Made by a program: the position numbers and the translations under genes. This document shows, one piece after another, positions 47,300-59,268 of a stretch of 64,000 bases of DNA. Source of the DNA: Homalodisca vitripennis (lineage: Eukaryota > Arthropoda > Insecta > Hemiptera > Cicadellidae). The notes under the pieces were generated by a model. The model did no database searches. It saw nothing but the letters and a program-made list of their open reading frames with translations, and was not told the origin of the DNA. The stretch spans positions 95,100,501-95,164,500 of the forward strand of contig NC_060213.1 in NCBI RefSeq assembly GCF_021130785.1. The letters are read 5' to 3'. The number at the start of each line of letters is the position of its first letter. Position 1 is the stretch's first letter.

Positions 47300-48720
47300 T
47301 TAACTTTGCTTTCAGATAATCCTTTTAATTTTTTTTTTGAATACATTGGTGATGTTTGGAGCTTAGTTACATACTTATTACACATTAATTTTATGTTGGC
47401 TGTTATAAAGGGAGTTCTAGTCCAGGCTGTACTCATGAACCTTTCAACATTGGAAGTAAACATTAGTTTTAGAATTGTTTATAATTTTGTGTTATTCATA
47501 ATATTGGCTGTGTTATTAACTTTATATAAAGACACATTTTGCATAGAGAAATACATTATTAACACTTTTGACTGATTATTATTCATTAAGTTCCTAAAGT
47601 AATAAATGTACGACAAAGAATTATCGCCCAAAGTACATTACATTTTAATTAGTGCCGCCATATCATAATTAGTTCCGTGTGTTTGACTTGCCTGGTATCT
47701 TTACACATCTGTCAATTATGTTACATGTGTATTTCGATTGGCTATACATTCAAATAGATATAAATTGTTTCGTTTCGCATTAAAATAATATTACAGTAAA
47801 ATGGAATTCAAGGAATTCTTTTGGAGTTATCCAAGCTATTATAACTGAGCGAAAGCGCAGCCTATTCCTGGAGAGGATGAACAGGTTTATTTCTGTTTGT
47901 ATATCTGTTTGTATGCCTAAACGAAAACTGACAGATCTTTGAACCTTATATGTGACGCGGAGCTTTAAATCAATATAGGCAACACTGAGTTCATCATCTT
48001 TTGCTGAAATAGTTTAGATTTGTATTACATTTACCCTGCTATGAAATACAATGTCAATAACACACATTTTAATTTATCATACAAAAACGTGTATAGAAAA
48101 CATATCATTTCTTTGATTTGGATTTTTACATGAAACTTGTTATATACATGGACAAAAAAGAGCTCTGTAGTGGTGCATATCCGACCATAGAGGTTTTGCA
48201 TGCATTAAAGGAGCGTTATTTTTAGTCCCATAACCCATAACAAATTTATTACTATGAAACATCATTTTGTTAATAGCCTTATTTTGTCATTGAAGTTTAT
48301 GTAAAAATAGCCCATAAAATTGAAAGCAGCGGTAAATATACTTAAAATTATAAGTTGACCCAATAAAAATATGAATTCCACAATATATTAGCTGTGTAAC
48401 GATTTACTTTAAGTATTATAAAATAATTTTACACAACGTAATACGCCTTAACAGTTTACGTTATAGCATTTTTATCCTCGGTAGGGTAGTTATTGTGATA
48501 ATGTTGTAATAACTGAGAGGCTTAGAGCAGAGGTTGGCTGTAATACTATCTGGGTCACTATCAACGTGCATAGATAGCTTATATTTTCTGTAAATTGCAC
48601 TGGTATGTGTTAAACATGTTAATTCCTCCTAAATAGCTCATTCACGTATTTATACTTCTTGCTAAATCAAAAGGTATAGATACCGAGTTTTAAATTTAAC
48701 CTTAAACAAAGTAGTAAAAA
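47300..48720 (+). repeat. Dispersed repeat R, copy C
   Basis: It carries in order the blocks CAACATTGGAAGTAAACATTAG (47440; quoted in part), GTGCCGCCATATCATAATTAG (47655), TATGTGACGCGGAGCTTTAA (47948), ACATGAAACTTG (48130), TGTAACGATTTACT (48393) and CTGGGTCACTA (48549). These link the copy-A segments at 9.5-10 kb, 13.8 kb and 18.2-18.6 kb into one element, showing that they were once contiguous. The ORF 47306-47575 (89 codons) is not preserved in other copies. Confidence 0.65.
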
Positions 48721-51229
48721 AATTGTTTTTTTCTAATATTACTTCACTGTTCAAATGCCTAATGCATTAACATAGATTTTAAGGCAGTTATATTTTGACA
48801 TATACAAAACTTTAAATTTCTTAACTTTTATGTATTATGTGTAAATTTTATGCAACAAAATATGCATTAACCTCAAAGTATAATAAACTATATTGGAGAT
48901 TAACTGATATTTCTTGTAATTTGAGTATCTTGATAAACAAATATTAGTTAACTAGAAAATATATTTATACTACAATTGTAATACTGCATAATAAAAATGT
49001 GTCCTCAATAGGTATTTGATATAAGTAATAAAGAATGCACCTTTGAACACTTTTGTTGTTTTAATTTTTATAATGTTAATTTTGGATTCTAAGAATCCAT
49101 CATCAGGTATCGATCTTCTAGATGAAGGATATATATTCTTAACCATGTCACTAAATACTAGTTAGTACTGTTTTTACTCCTATAATCTTTGAACTACATT
49201 ATTGGCGAAATAATAACCTAATTAACACGCACAGTATTTTGTTCTATCCTTAACTTGGTTGCCCTTCGACGGTATATCGGTTTCCACTTCGTGCATCTTG
49301 TCCAGAAGTAAAATTTATATTTTTCTTATCACAACTTAGCCGTTTTGTACCAGAATATGATTTTGGACGTAGCATGAAGTAAATATTTAAGTCATTTACC
49401 TATGGTGATATTTTAATTGCGAGATTAAAACAAATATCAATAATGTGATTCACTTCTGACAAGACGGCCTTTTTGTGATTGTTAACTGTCACGATTAATT
49501 GATAGTATCGTCGCGATTTTGTTTTAGGAGAGTTTGAGTCCAACTAATTGTTTGTCATAGAGTTCTTGAGTCTAGAATTGTTCTTCTTTGAGGGACTACT
49601 TTCATTCAATCTTCACTTTCGTGACTGCAGCTGCTATGACGAGCGAAGTTCCTGACGCTACGGGTGTAAGTCGACATCAATGTGCAGCGAGGTGATTTTA
49701 AAGTTTTACTAAGTTTTTGTTCGCAGGAAAAAATTTAAACAACACTGGAAGCAATTCCAAAAATATAATTTAAGTTAATTTTTATAATATTCTGTTTTGG
49801 CAGCAACGTAACAAGTCATAATTTCATTTTAACATCTAGTGCTTGTAGATTTTATTTGCCACTCTTAATCGTACAAATAAAAGTTTCAATACCGAATATT
49901 TATTAATACGACCTCAGACTTCTCCAACCCTATGTGTTTTGGTACACTGTATCGACGCTCACTCTTATTGTGTTTGATAAACCCTCGGACAGGCCACTAG
50001 TACATGAGGACATACGGAATAAGATTCAAAAGGAGAATCGCCTATCCTTATTTTACTACAAAAGAGACAATTAACTTCAGTTTGACCGTTAGTTGATGTA
50101 ATCAGGTAGAAAGAATGGACGTTTAAAGATTGTGTTTTTGTGTTTAATTTGTTGTTTATAAGACATGAATAATACTCATTACGTTTTTCAATTTTTTTTC
50201 CGGATAGAACTTAGCTTTACTGTGACCATAATTTTGTATAGCAATGTAAAGTTATTTCAAATGCATTAAAATTTGTCTTTTATCTGATATCACAAACATG
50301 CCTTAATCATTTTATTAGTATAAATAATCAGTTATGGAAGTGCAATGCTTCTGAATCAGAACTAGGAAAGAACCAGATTAAAGTTCTTGGTTATATATTT
50401 GTAACATAAATCTGAAAACTATTCTATATATTACTTTGTACTTCGGTACCACACTAAAATATTTCACTAAGAATCCAAAATTTAAAACAGTCCTGCTTTG
50501 ACCAAAACGAGAACCTGGATTATGGGCTCATCAATGCAATAACCTGACAACTAGAGTAGCACGGTTGTCTGGATAAACTGCTCGGTAGAGATGTGTATCA
50601 AAGCAGAACCACAGTGGAAGTAATTGGTTACGGTAGTATACACATACCAGGTGCAGTGTGTAGTGTAACACTTTGCATATTGTACAACAGATAGTCATTC
50701 CACATAGTGTAAACTAATAACTCTATTCCACAATGATGGGATGTTTCTGTTAACAAAACATATTACGGAAACAGAGTAGCCTACTTTAACACTATAACAA
50801 TAAATTCCTGATTCACAATCAGCTGCTTCGAAAGCACCATTCCCAGAATTATTTGTTCTAATAATCGCTCGCCTCTTCAACTAATTGCTTTGAAAGACTG
50901 AATAGGAGGTAATGGATTTAAGCTTAGGTGTATGCGGGCTCTTTTCTTTCTGAATTCGTATTTGGTGCAGCCAGAACCTAAATCAAAGAAAGTTTTAGTT
51001 CCGCTATTAGAATCATGTAGAAGTCCAGAAACTGATGATCCAGATTCTAAGATTTCCTTTTGCCATACGCACAGTCGATTTAATTCAAAAGATCTGAGTA
51101 TTTATTCTTGACTTTAAAACGCACTCAACGCTTAAATAAAAATATCAAGTATGCTAGGACCAGTATTAGAAGGCACTTCCCAAATTCTTTTTTAAAATAA
51201 AAAATTTAGGACTCAGCTACGAAAACAAC
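48721..51229. other. Mixed AT-rich stretch with one exon-like patch
   Basis: No gene is established. A minus-strand frame at 49256-49311 reads protein-like (LLDKMHEVETDIPSKGNQ) but is short and unplaced. The exon-like site at 49636 is listed separately. Confidence 0.4.
49636..49665 (+). CDS. Candidate 10-codon first coding exon of a host gene
   Basis: ATG at 49636 opens MTSEVPDATG and is followed directly by a strong splice donor GGT|GTAAGT at 49666 in phase 0. The surrounding 90 bp (TTCGTGACTGCAGCTGCTATGACGAG; quoted here only in part as GCAGCTGCTATGACGAGC) is clearly richer in GC and CpG than the background, and TCATTCAATC about 30 bp upstream resembles an insect initiator. If real, the remaining exons lie outside the window or are too short and scattered to see. 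I cannot name the gene, and a chance match is possible. Confidence 0.3.
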
Positions 51230-51310
51230 CTCAAGAGAACCCAAACTACTCATTATAAAACTAATGTTTACTTCCAATGTTGAAAGGTTCATGAGTATAA
51301 ATAAGAAATA
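51230..51310 (-). repeat. Inverted fragment of dispersed repeat R
   Basis: On the minus strand CATGAACCTTTCAACATTGG and GTAAACATTAGTTTTA match 47434-47474 closely. Confidence 0.7.
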
Positions 51311-51629
51311 ATAATACTTTTAAAAAGTTTAAAATGGCTGTCGTATTCATGGTTTATATTTTCTTAATGTTAGAGCATTTTGGCTTAATAATAACAGAAA
51401 TTAAAAAAAAAGAAATTTGTCGTTTATCTGCAATGCTAAATTGCCCAAATAGTTTGTTCTATACGTATACAGAAAGTTAGAGTTGTGAGGTAGTTTATAT
51501 TGAAAGTTCTCTTTGAGACACCAAAGAACAATACTCGTAAGTAGGAATATTTTTTTATATTAAAATACAACGTGTTACGTCAAGTACAAACCGCTGGAAA
51601 AATTAAATGTAATAAAGTAACAAACTAAT

Positions 51630-51800
51630 ATTACACTGTGTGCAAGAAAACTGTTTTGTTCAAACATTCGTCGGCACTGTTTGTTAAACGCAGTGGCAGG
51701 TCTTTGAAGTGTATTTAAATTGTATATTTATTACGTCATAACTCTTTGTTCTCTGAGTTTGCTTTCCTGTATTATTTTTAGGTTATTTGATTATGATCCT
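51630..51800 (+). repeat. Dispersed repeat R, further block
   Basis: CTAATATTACACTGTGTGC through CATTCGTCGGCACTGTTTG to TTACGTCATAACTCTTTG matches 20195-20345 in the same orientation and 44994-45179 inverted. Confidence 0.7.
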
Positions 51801-51889
51801 TAATAATTTGTATTAAACAAACGTTTAAACTGTATAATGTGATAATAAATTCCAAAATAAGTAGGCTGTAAGCTAACGAACTTCTAAAT

Positions 51890-52985
51890 AATGAGAAAAA
51901 ACTTATATGTTTAGAAAACCCCTAGCTAGAATTAATTAAATGAAAAAGAATTCAACAAGTTTATGAATGACCAGTAAATGAAAACATGGGTGTGTTTGAT
52001 ATAGGTGTGTTTTTTAAATTATTTAAAGTTTCTTATTTTCTATACAAATATACGAGGATCAAGTAGAGAGAAAGTTATTATGAGTGGAGAGGGGGATGAG
52101 TGAGATATTTAAATTTATGAGTGTTTTTAAATTTGTAATGAAACTTCTGGATGCAATCAATGCTATTTAAATACAATTAAAACATTTACCAGTAATTAAA
52201 GTTCGCAAACTTGATTAGCCATTAGGGTTATTTCTTAATCGTTGTTGCTTGAGCTTTTGCATTAAGGAAAAACACCGTATTATCTTAAATACTATATAGA
52301 TCTAGAAAATTATTGGTCCCAGAATGAGCATTACAGGACTTTACTTATTATATATCCAAATTCACTTAAACACTCACTTCTCCCAATAACAAAATTGCTT
52401 AACTAGTTAATAACGACACTTCTAGTAATTAATTTATATAATTTATGCAGTAGATCTTTCATGAGTAACATTACAATACCTTGATGATATCCAGGAAAAT
52501 GCCACTTACAGGACAAGAGTTAATTACACAAGACTATACATTTTCTATAAAGTCAAGTAAACCTCTCTCTTTTTTCACACGTTTTCACAAACCACTATTT
52601 ATTAATACGAAATTAATGCTGTTTAAAAACCGTAATATATATTTTGTGAGTTTTTCTAATAATTTATAAAACACCAAGAACGAAATTGGGACATAGTTGT
52701 AGCACTGAGTTTTGGTCTACTATAAAAACCGGAATACACGAGCTGATTTTATGATATTTAGAAAAACCCTAGCCTGAAATGTAGGTTTTATTAAGTTTAA
52801 AAGAATATTACTAATTTCTGAACGAATAAACTTGATTTTAGAACTATTTCCATCTCCACCATTAAATGTAAAATAAACCATGGGTGTGTTTCATATAACT
52901 GTGTTATTGATGTTATTTAAAGAGTGTATTTAATTCCGAAATCAAACTCTAAGGATCGAGTGAAACCATTAAGAAAGTTGACAGC
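51890..52985. repeat. Diverged direct repeats in AT-rich DNA
   Basis: The segment around 51980-52085 (CATGGGTGTGTTTGATATA, TTATTTAAAG, AAGAAAGTT-like end) recurs at about 52877-52985. A piece near 52812-52850 (TTTCTGAACGAATAAACTT) has a further relative at 53250-53290. No gene is seen between them. Confidence 0.45.
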
Positions 52986-54431
52986 TTGTTAAATAGTAAT
53001 TATACAAAGGTACCTTCTGCAGGAGGCATTGAATTTTCACACATAAAAGAAATTTATTCTCAAAAGAATACCTGATACATACTAACAGTTACCGACTACG
53101 TACAATTAGTACTACTAACTTCCGGGTCTCGTGAGACGTTTTTTATCTGTGAGACAACCAGTTGTCCTGTTCATTGGCAATAATTACCATTGAGAATGTT
53201 AGATACTTATTTGTAAAGTATTATGGTAGAAAATATAATGGCTATTTCATTTATTTCTGAACAGATGAAGCAAAATCTAAAACTATTCCCTTTATTATTG
53301 ATCGCAACAATGTTTGTTTCCGACGTTTAGTTCAATGACTGTTTTAAAACAATCATATTGTGTAGATAGACGTAATGTTTCTAGATAAGCATTATTGAAT
53401 TATTGGTTTTTGATTTTTAATACAACTTAGTATAGAAGCCGCACTTTAGCGATATAGCTTTAATTTTACGTTATATGATAAAATTTTAATGTACCAGACA
53501 CAAACTAATGCTATTTTCTAAAGTGATTAGTGAGCTAATTATAGTTCAATCTTCCTTTTATTCCAATACTATTGCCTCCAGTTATTGAATGTAATTCCTA
53601 GAAATTTCAGAGTCAGAAAATCAAGAAAACTGAGTTTATAAACAATTGTGCATACCGCTCTCAGTATTTTTATATGAAATATATAATTATTTGATTGAAT
53701 GAGAGTTTTGTTTGAAGTTCTATGTTAGGAAAAGCTAAAGTACTATATACTAAAACAATTTGTTAAAAAAGTTTACAGATTTTTATTCTTTTCATAATTA
53801 TGAGTTTTTATTGCATGGTAGCACACGTAAAAATTATTCTTGCCTTACTGTATTTTTTAAGTAATTCATTTATTACAAAAAATTAATAAATGAATTATAC
53901 AATGTCTAAGATGTACTATAATTTTTATCAGTAGGTTGGTTATATGTTAACAATGACTTAATGGTACACATTAATGATACTAATTCTTAAAGGACGTAGC
54001 TACTATAAAATGGCGGATATGAAAAACAAATGCTTCAACACGTATAAGCCCTATTTTGACTGGAAGAATTCAAAATGGAGTTTTTCATTCCTATAGTAGA
54101 GGGTTTAAGCGGATCGGCATTGTATCTTTTTACTTTAATCCTAATTAAGGTATACTTTTAATATCACTCCAATCTCTGTTTAGTATTAAAACAAATGATC
54201 ATTGATTTATCACACCATACATTATTACAATAGAATAAAAAATACTAAATATTTCAAATTCAGTGATATTTCAACTAATAATGTAAAGTACACGTTTTAT
54301 ATACATCGTTTTAGGGGATAAGTCAGTTTTAATGTAAATTCACGCAGTACATCATCATAAATCTTTGTTTAAAAGTATCGTGTTTTGTGTATTTTTATCG
54401 TGATTTTATATTTTAAGAATTTTTACACCTA

Positions 54432-54436
<5 letters not shown>
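52986..54436. other. AT-rich stretch, nothing recognised
   Basis: Short ORFs only, without motifs. Confidence 0.45.

Positions 54437-54503
<67 letters not shown>
54437..54503. repeat. TA microsatellite
   Basis: A perfect AT run of about 67 bp, the longest in the window. Confidence 0.95.
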
Positions 54504-54506
<3 letters not shown>

Positions 54507-55250
54507 TGGGATCTTGTTGTTTATGGTATTTATTGGTTAAAATTTTATTTTGGTTATGTCTTTTGTTTTTGGTTTGAGTTCTGTTTATATGTTTTAATTC
54601 AGTGTGTTCTGATGAAGGGTTGTGTCAGCTCGAAAATTAAACATGAGCACTGAATTTTTGTTTCTGTTTCTGTGTACACTTTAAAGTATTTCGAAGAGTA
54701 TATATATTAAACTTAGTGTTCTATTTGGAAATATAGCGTATATAATGCTTCAAATCATATTATTTGTCGTATTATTCATTGACAGGAATGGCCTTTCTTT
54801 AATCATATTATTAATAATAAATGATGAAAAAGGCCATTCCTATTCCCCTTCCTTATTATTTCCGCCGTCTTGTTTCTGCCGTGACGATTTCCATTTGCTA
54901 TTGGCCTCTGGTCAGTCGTAGGTGGTTGGTAGACGAATTCTGACGTATTGTGACCTGTATTCTTTAATTCAGTTTTAATGGTTAGTGTTGTATATAGTTT
55001 TTATTAAGTCCATGTTTTAGAGTTAGTGAAGTTAAAATACAACACGGTGGTTGTGATTCCTGCCTTAGGCGTGTCGTAACACTTTGGTATGATTTGTTTA
55101 TTTAAACCTAGTTTGTAATAACGTATTAGGTTAGCTCATATTTACCTGAAGAAGAGATTAGATTGCAGATCTTGAAACGTAGTGTTACTGATTTTTTTTC
55201 ACTCAACTATGGGAAATGTCTGGAAGAAATTCTGTTAACAATTTAAACGT
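54504..55250 (+). repeat. Retroelement-like 3' region with two CTGAnGAAG...GAAA motifs
   Basis: CTGATGAAG...CTCGAAAATTAAAC lies at 54609-54643 and CTGAAGAAG...CTTGAAACGTAGTG at 55147-55186. Sequences of this form recur in 3' regions of some non-LTR or Penelope-like retroelements. The second is preceded by a locally GC-richer stretch (54855-55090). No reverse transcriptase or endonuclease frame is present. Assignment is tentative. Confidence 0.3.
54784..54841. repeat. Perfect 13-bp inverted repeat (hairpin)
   Basis: AGGAATGGCCTTT (54784-54796) is exactly inverted as AAAGGCCATTCCT (54829-54841) around a 32-base AT-rich loop that can itself pair partly. Confidence 0.8.
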
Positions 55251-57579
55251 TAGTTTTGTTTTATTACCAAATTATTAGTAATTAGTCAATGAGGAAGCTG
55301 TAATAAAATAATAAATAAATTTTTAATATTGATTAGGCCTTGCCTTGAATTATTTTTTTGCATCTGATTCTAAACCCAATGTTAAATAAGTATCAATTTT
55401 GACATAATGTTTTAACGTTTTTAGTAATTTTATAGATTTCAAAAAGTACAGTCTGTCTAATTTATTTTGTTTATATCATATGGGTATGAATAAGTCTACA
55501 ATATTTTTATATGTTTTCTCTGATAAGTAATTAACCTAGCAAACAGTAAATACTTTTTTCCAGAATTGCATTTATTAGGATATTTGTTTTTCTAACTCAA
55601 TGCTCAGAAATCTAAGCTTCATGACAATGTCTAATTTTAGAGAAACACTTATCAGTTCTCTGAGACTCAATATTACCATTTCCACCACTGTATCGATGGG
55701 ATTTCCCCTTTCTCCAAAGTAATTTCCAATGTCACTCTGAAGATTAAACTTTAGGCAAACTATAAAAGTAACATTAGACTCGTTTTTGTCCATACTTTTC
55801 TCCATAATCCTTTTTCAATAATATTAGAATCCTAACAAGTACTAGTGTAACTATTTTATTCTCAACTTAACATTGTATAGATGGAAACTATTGAGATCCT
55901 TAGTTAAACGTGATTTAAAAATGAAAAGCTATGTATGTTTGGAGTATTTTTCCTGCATTTACGTGTTTTCAATATATCTGAATTTAAATTTCAAATGATA
56001 GTTTTTACTGTAAATTTGCTCTCCAATGGGATGTCTTTTGATGTTATCTCAGAGAGGTTTGTCAATATAGATATGGATATATTAACTAAATATTCCTATG
56101 TAACCACTTAACAATTATTTGTATATTACGATTATTTTTAAACATTTCTGAAATCTAATTGTAACTACGTATTTAACCCTTTTAAATTACTGAAAAAATA
56201 TTTATTTTTAAACATTGGTATGCATTTAAATAACGTACGACCGTTGTTGTAAAATAGAGCCTTGCCACAGCTTCATGATTTGTGATGTGGTCAAAATACA
56301 CATTTGTTTTAAAAGCCATCGTGACCACAGAGGCATATGTACCATAACTAAATAACACCGTGGCTTACCAGCAATAAACTAGTAATTGTAACAAATATGA
56401 GGTTATCACTAGTTAAAGTTTGTAATAAAGTTACACAGTTTGACAAGACACGACTGATAAATGTCACATACTGACAGTAAATGATGTCTTCAGTAACTGT
56501 TACCTGGTTGATGGAGTATAATGTTACATGCATTAAACTGTTTATTGTCTGATGAAGATTTAAACTCTTTGCCAAAATATTTTTATTCTCCTTACTACAG
56601 CTACAAAACAAACAGATACAATATAGCATAATTTATTTTCATATATTGCCAAATTGTATTCGTCAACGGTCGAAAATTACAAAAATATTTAAACATACAA
56701 CAAAAATCGTTTATAAACATGAAAAATTATGTAATATATATTTTAATATGTAAATTACAATGCAAAAATTGAAATGAATAAGCAATAAAACATAAATTTC
56801 ATTAATTAAATATTAAATTTTTTGTGGATTGAAATTTTTAATCGTAATATTTTTACTATTTAATTAAATTTGTTTATACTATTTCATTCATTAAAATATC
56901 ATAAAGAGAAAAAAATAAAATTGCTTTAATTAAAATTAGGTATACAGTTACCTTGTTCAGTTTTTTGTCCTGCATTAAATAGGTATTGTACGATTTACTC
57001 ATAGAAGGTACTGTTGCCTTGATAGATAAGTTTGTTTTATAAATAACTGTAGGGATAAATTATGAATGATCTTAAAATAATGACTCAGAAGCACAATATG
57101 AATAGTGCCTACAAATGAATTGTATTTAGCTGAGTACAACACACAAACATTCCAGACACACTACAACATATAACTGTAAGGCTTTGTGACTATACGTCCC
57201 ATATGTCTGAGACATTATAGAATAAATGAATTCTTTGACAAATAAATATTACCTTAGAAACAGTAAAGTACGCTATGAACACGCATTTAACAAGCATACA
57301 CGATGATATTTATATCGTAAATGAAAGTATTTGTTTTAAATCATCGTGGCAAAAAATAAATGTGATGTGAAGTTAGTATGGTTGTTTGTACTGGTTTGTT
57401 TCTAACAATGTATTGTTAGGAGATAGAAAATTTATTCATACTCTAATAAAAATATACAGATTCAACTAAGAAATACTGGAAGGTGATGAACTTATTTAAT
57501 AATCATTAGATTCCGAATTATAGAAATTGGAATTATTATTTCTTTTATATACACCATAACAAAAAACACCTTCATTCTT
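55251..57579. other. AT-rich intergenic stretch, nothing recognised
   Basis: Short ORFs up to 93 codons, none with a recognisable motif. Confidence 0.45.
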
Positions 57580-57732
57580 ACGGAAGTTATGTGCTGAGAT
57601 GCGGGGGATTTTTTTCAGTAAGTATTCAGGTCCGATGTGAGAGCATGCAACGTAACTTTTATTGACTTTTATTGTTACCGAAACAATATTTGCTACCTAA
57701 CCTCTCAAACTTTCAGTGTCTCATATTATAGC
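57580..57732 (+). repeat. Short dispersed repeat S, copy 2, cut by the LTR
   Basis: CTGAGATGCGGGGGATTTT through CAACGTAACTT to TATTTGCTACC matches 32237-32395 (minus strand). Recognisable similarity stops where the LTR begins at 57733, which supports that boundary. Confidence 0.65.
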
Positions 57733-58522
57733 TGTGGTAGGTTGACTTCGTTTGCCCAGTGGGAGGCGAAAGATCTTCTCTTGGGTTCGTGGCGAGGAAG
57801 GTTGTATAAACTTTCAAAATAAAACAACGGAGTCGAACCAATAAATGATTTATTAAAATTTAGCACACTCTTTGGATTAGATTAATAAAATAATTAGGTT
57901 TGATTAACACATAATTACAAATTTAGAATTTGGCTTCCGAAAAGTTAAAATATGGATAGAGAGAGAGAGAGGGGGAGAGGGCCTAAGTTAACGTCTGTCG
58001 CGTTCCGCACAAGTTAGCCGACTCTCCGAGCATCACCTCAGCATCGCCCGATCTTCCTGCCGCCAAGGCTCCGGACCAATCAGAGGGCGTTTCGTCTTAG
58101 GATGGTACTCTGAGAGGTGCTGCCGCCTAGGCGATTCATTTAGTAATTAACAAAGTACATGGTGCTTTTAGACTGCTCAAGGCCTGCGTACAACACAACT
58201 ATTGCTGATTTCAGCGCATTCCGTACACGTGGCTGCGACAACACCGGCGTTGTCGCATCACCGCGGCTTCAATTTAATGCATATACAGGGTGTGGCAGAA
58301 CTCCTGTCCCTTTCTTCTGAAGTGGCCTTAAGGCCTATATGTTTCTATATTAATCCGGATGGCACTTGATGTGTACGGCAGCATTGTTACATATTGTGGA
58401 GGTCTTACCAGTATAAAGGTGGTTAAGATAATCACTAAAGTAACAATAAGACATTCTCGTAGTATTAGGTTAAACTAATTTATTCGTTAAAATTTTGGGG
58501 CGTTTAACACCGAGGTGTCACA
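57733..58522 (-). repeat. 3' LTR of the errantivirus-like element (790 bp)
   Basis: On the minus strand the LTR begins TGTGACACCTCGGTGTT and ends GTCAACCTACCACA, with canonical TG...CA ends. A purine tract lies immediately before it. A minus-strand AATAAA at 57854-57849 fits a polyadenylation signal and a GA-rich run lies at 57957-57980. The 5' LTR would be outside the window to the right, so identity between LTRs cannot be checked. Inside, at 58266-58310, is a fragment starting CAGGGTGTGGCAG that resembles a transposon end. Confidence 0.65.
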
Positions 58523-58536
58523 CTCCCCCCACCTTT
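58523..58536 (-). other. Polypurine tract
   Basis: AAAGGTGGGGGGAG on the minus strand directly abuts the TGTGACACC start of the LTR. This is the place where plus-strand DNA synthesis is primed in LTR retroelements. Confidence 0.75.
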
Positions 58537-59228
58537 AGATCATGCTGCCCTCAGCATTGAGTACTTGTAGAGTACCGAAGAGTTCTTATTGTGCCTCCCA
58601 TCCTAGCCAAACGTACAACTGCCACCCAGTTTACATCTGATCCCTTCCCCCCTTTTTTTTTTAATTGGTATGCCACAAGTAGATGCATTGAATTGATAGT
58701 GGAGAAGAAAATTTGAAAAAGCTTCAACATTACTATTAATACTGGGGACGGATTTTTGACTCGAAAATTAAATTCAGACACCTATTCGCGACTTAGGCCT
58801 TCTCTCTTTACAACATTTACATAATATTCTCTTACTCACTATCACAACGGTCTCTCTCTTTATACTAATACCGAACTACATACATACATATATATGGCTT
58901 AAAACCAAAACACACCCAAGTTAAAATATCGAAACACACAATTACAAAAGAAAAACTTAGGATCTCTACAAGAAGAAATAAAAACATGTCATGAATAACA
59001 GAAAATGAAAGAAACTTAACACTATAGACTACCTAGTTCTTACTAAGGTCAAAGGACCAGTCTCCCTTAGGCTAACAAATTCTTAAGATCTAAGATTACT
59101 AGACATTCAAACGTCTACAACCATTATGACATCCCATTACGACATTTACAACAAATACATTGGCATCGCAATAGCGACAATACAATATGTGATTGAAATT
59201 AAGTTAACAGGGTGACTGTCGAAAATGT

Positions 59229-59268
<40 letters not shown>

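Noticed and set aside
54609..54643. Hammerhead ribozyme
   Set aside because: CTGATGA and GAAA are present, but stem II between them has mismatches at its base and I could not find convincing stems I and III.
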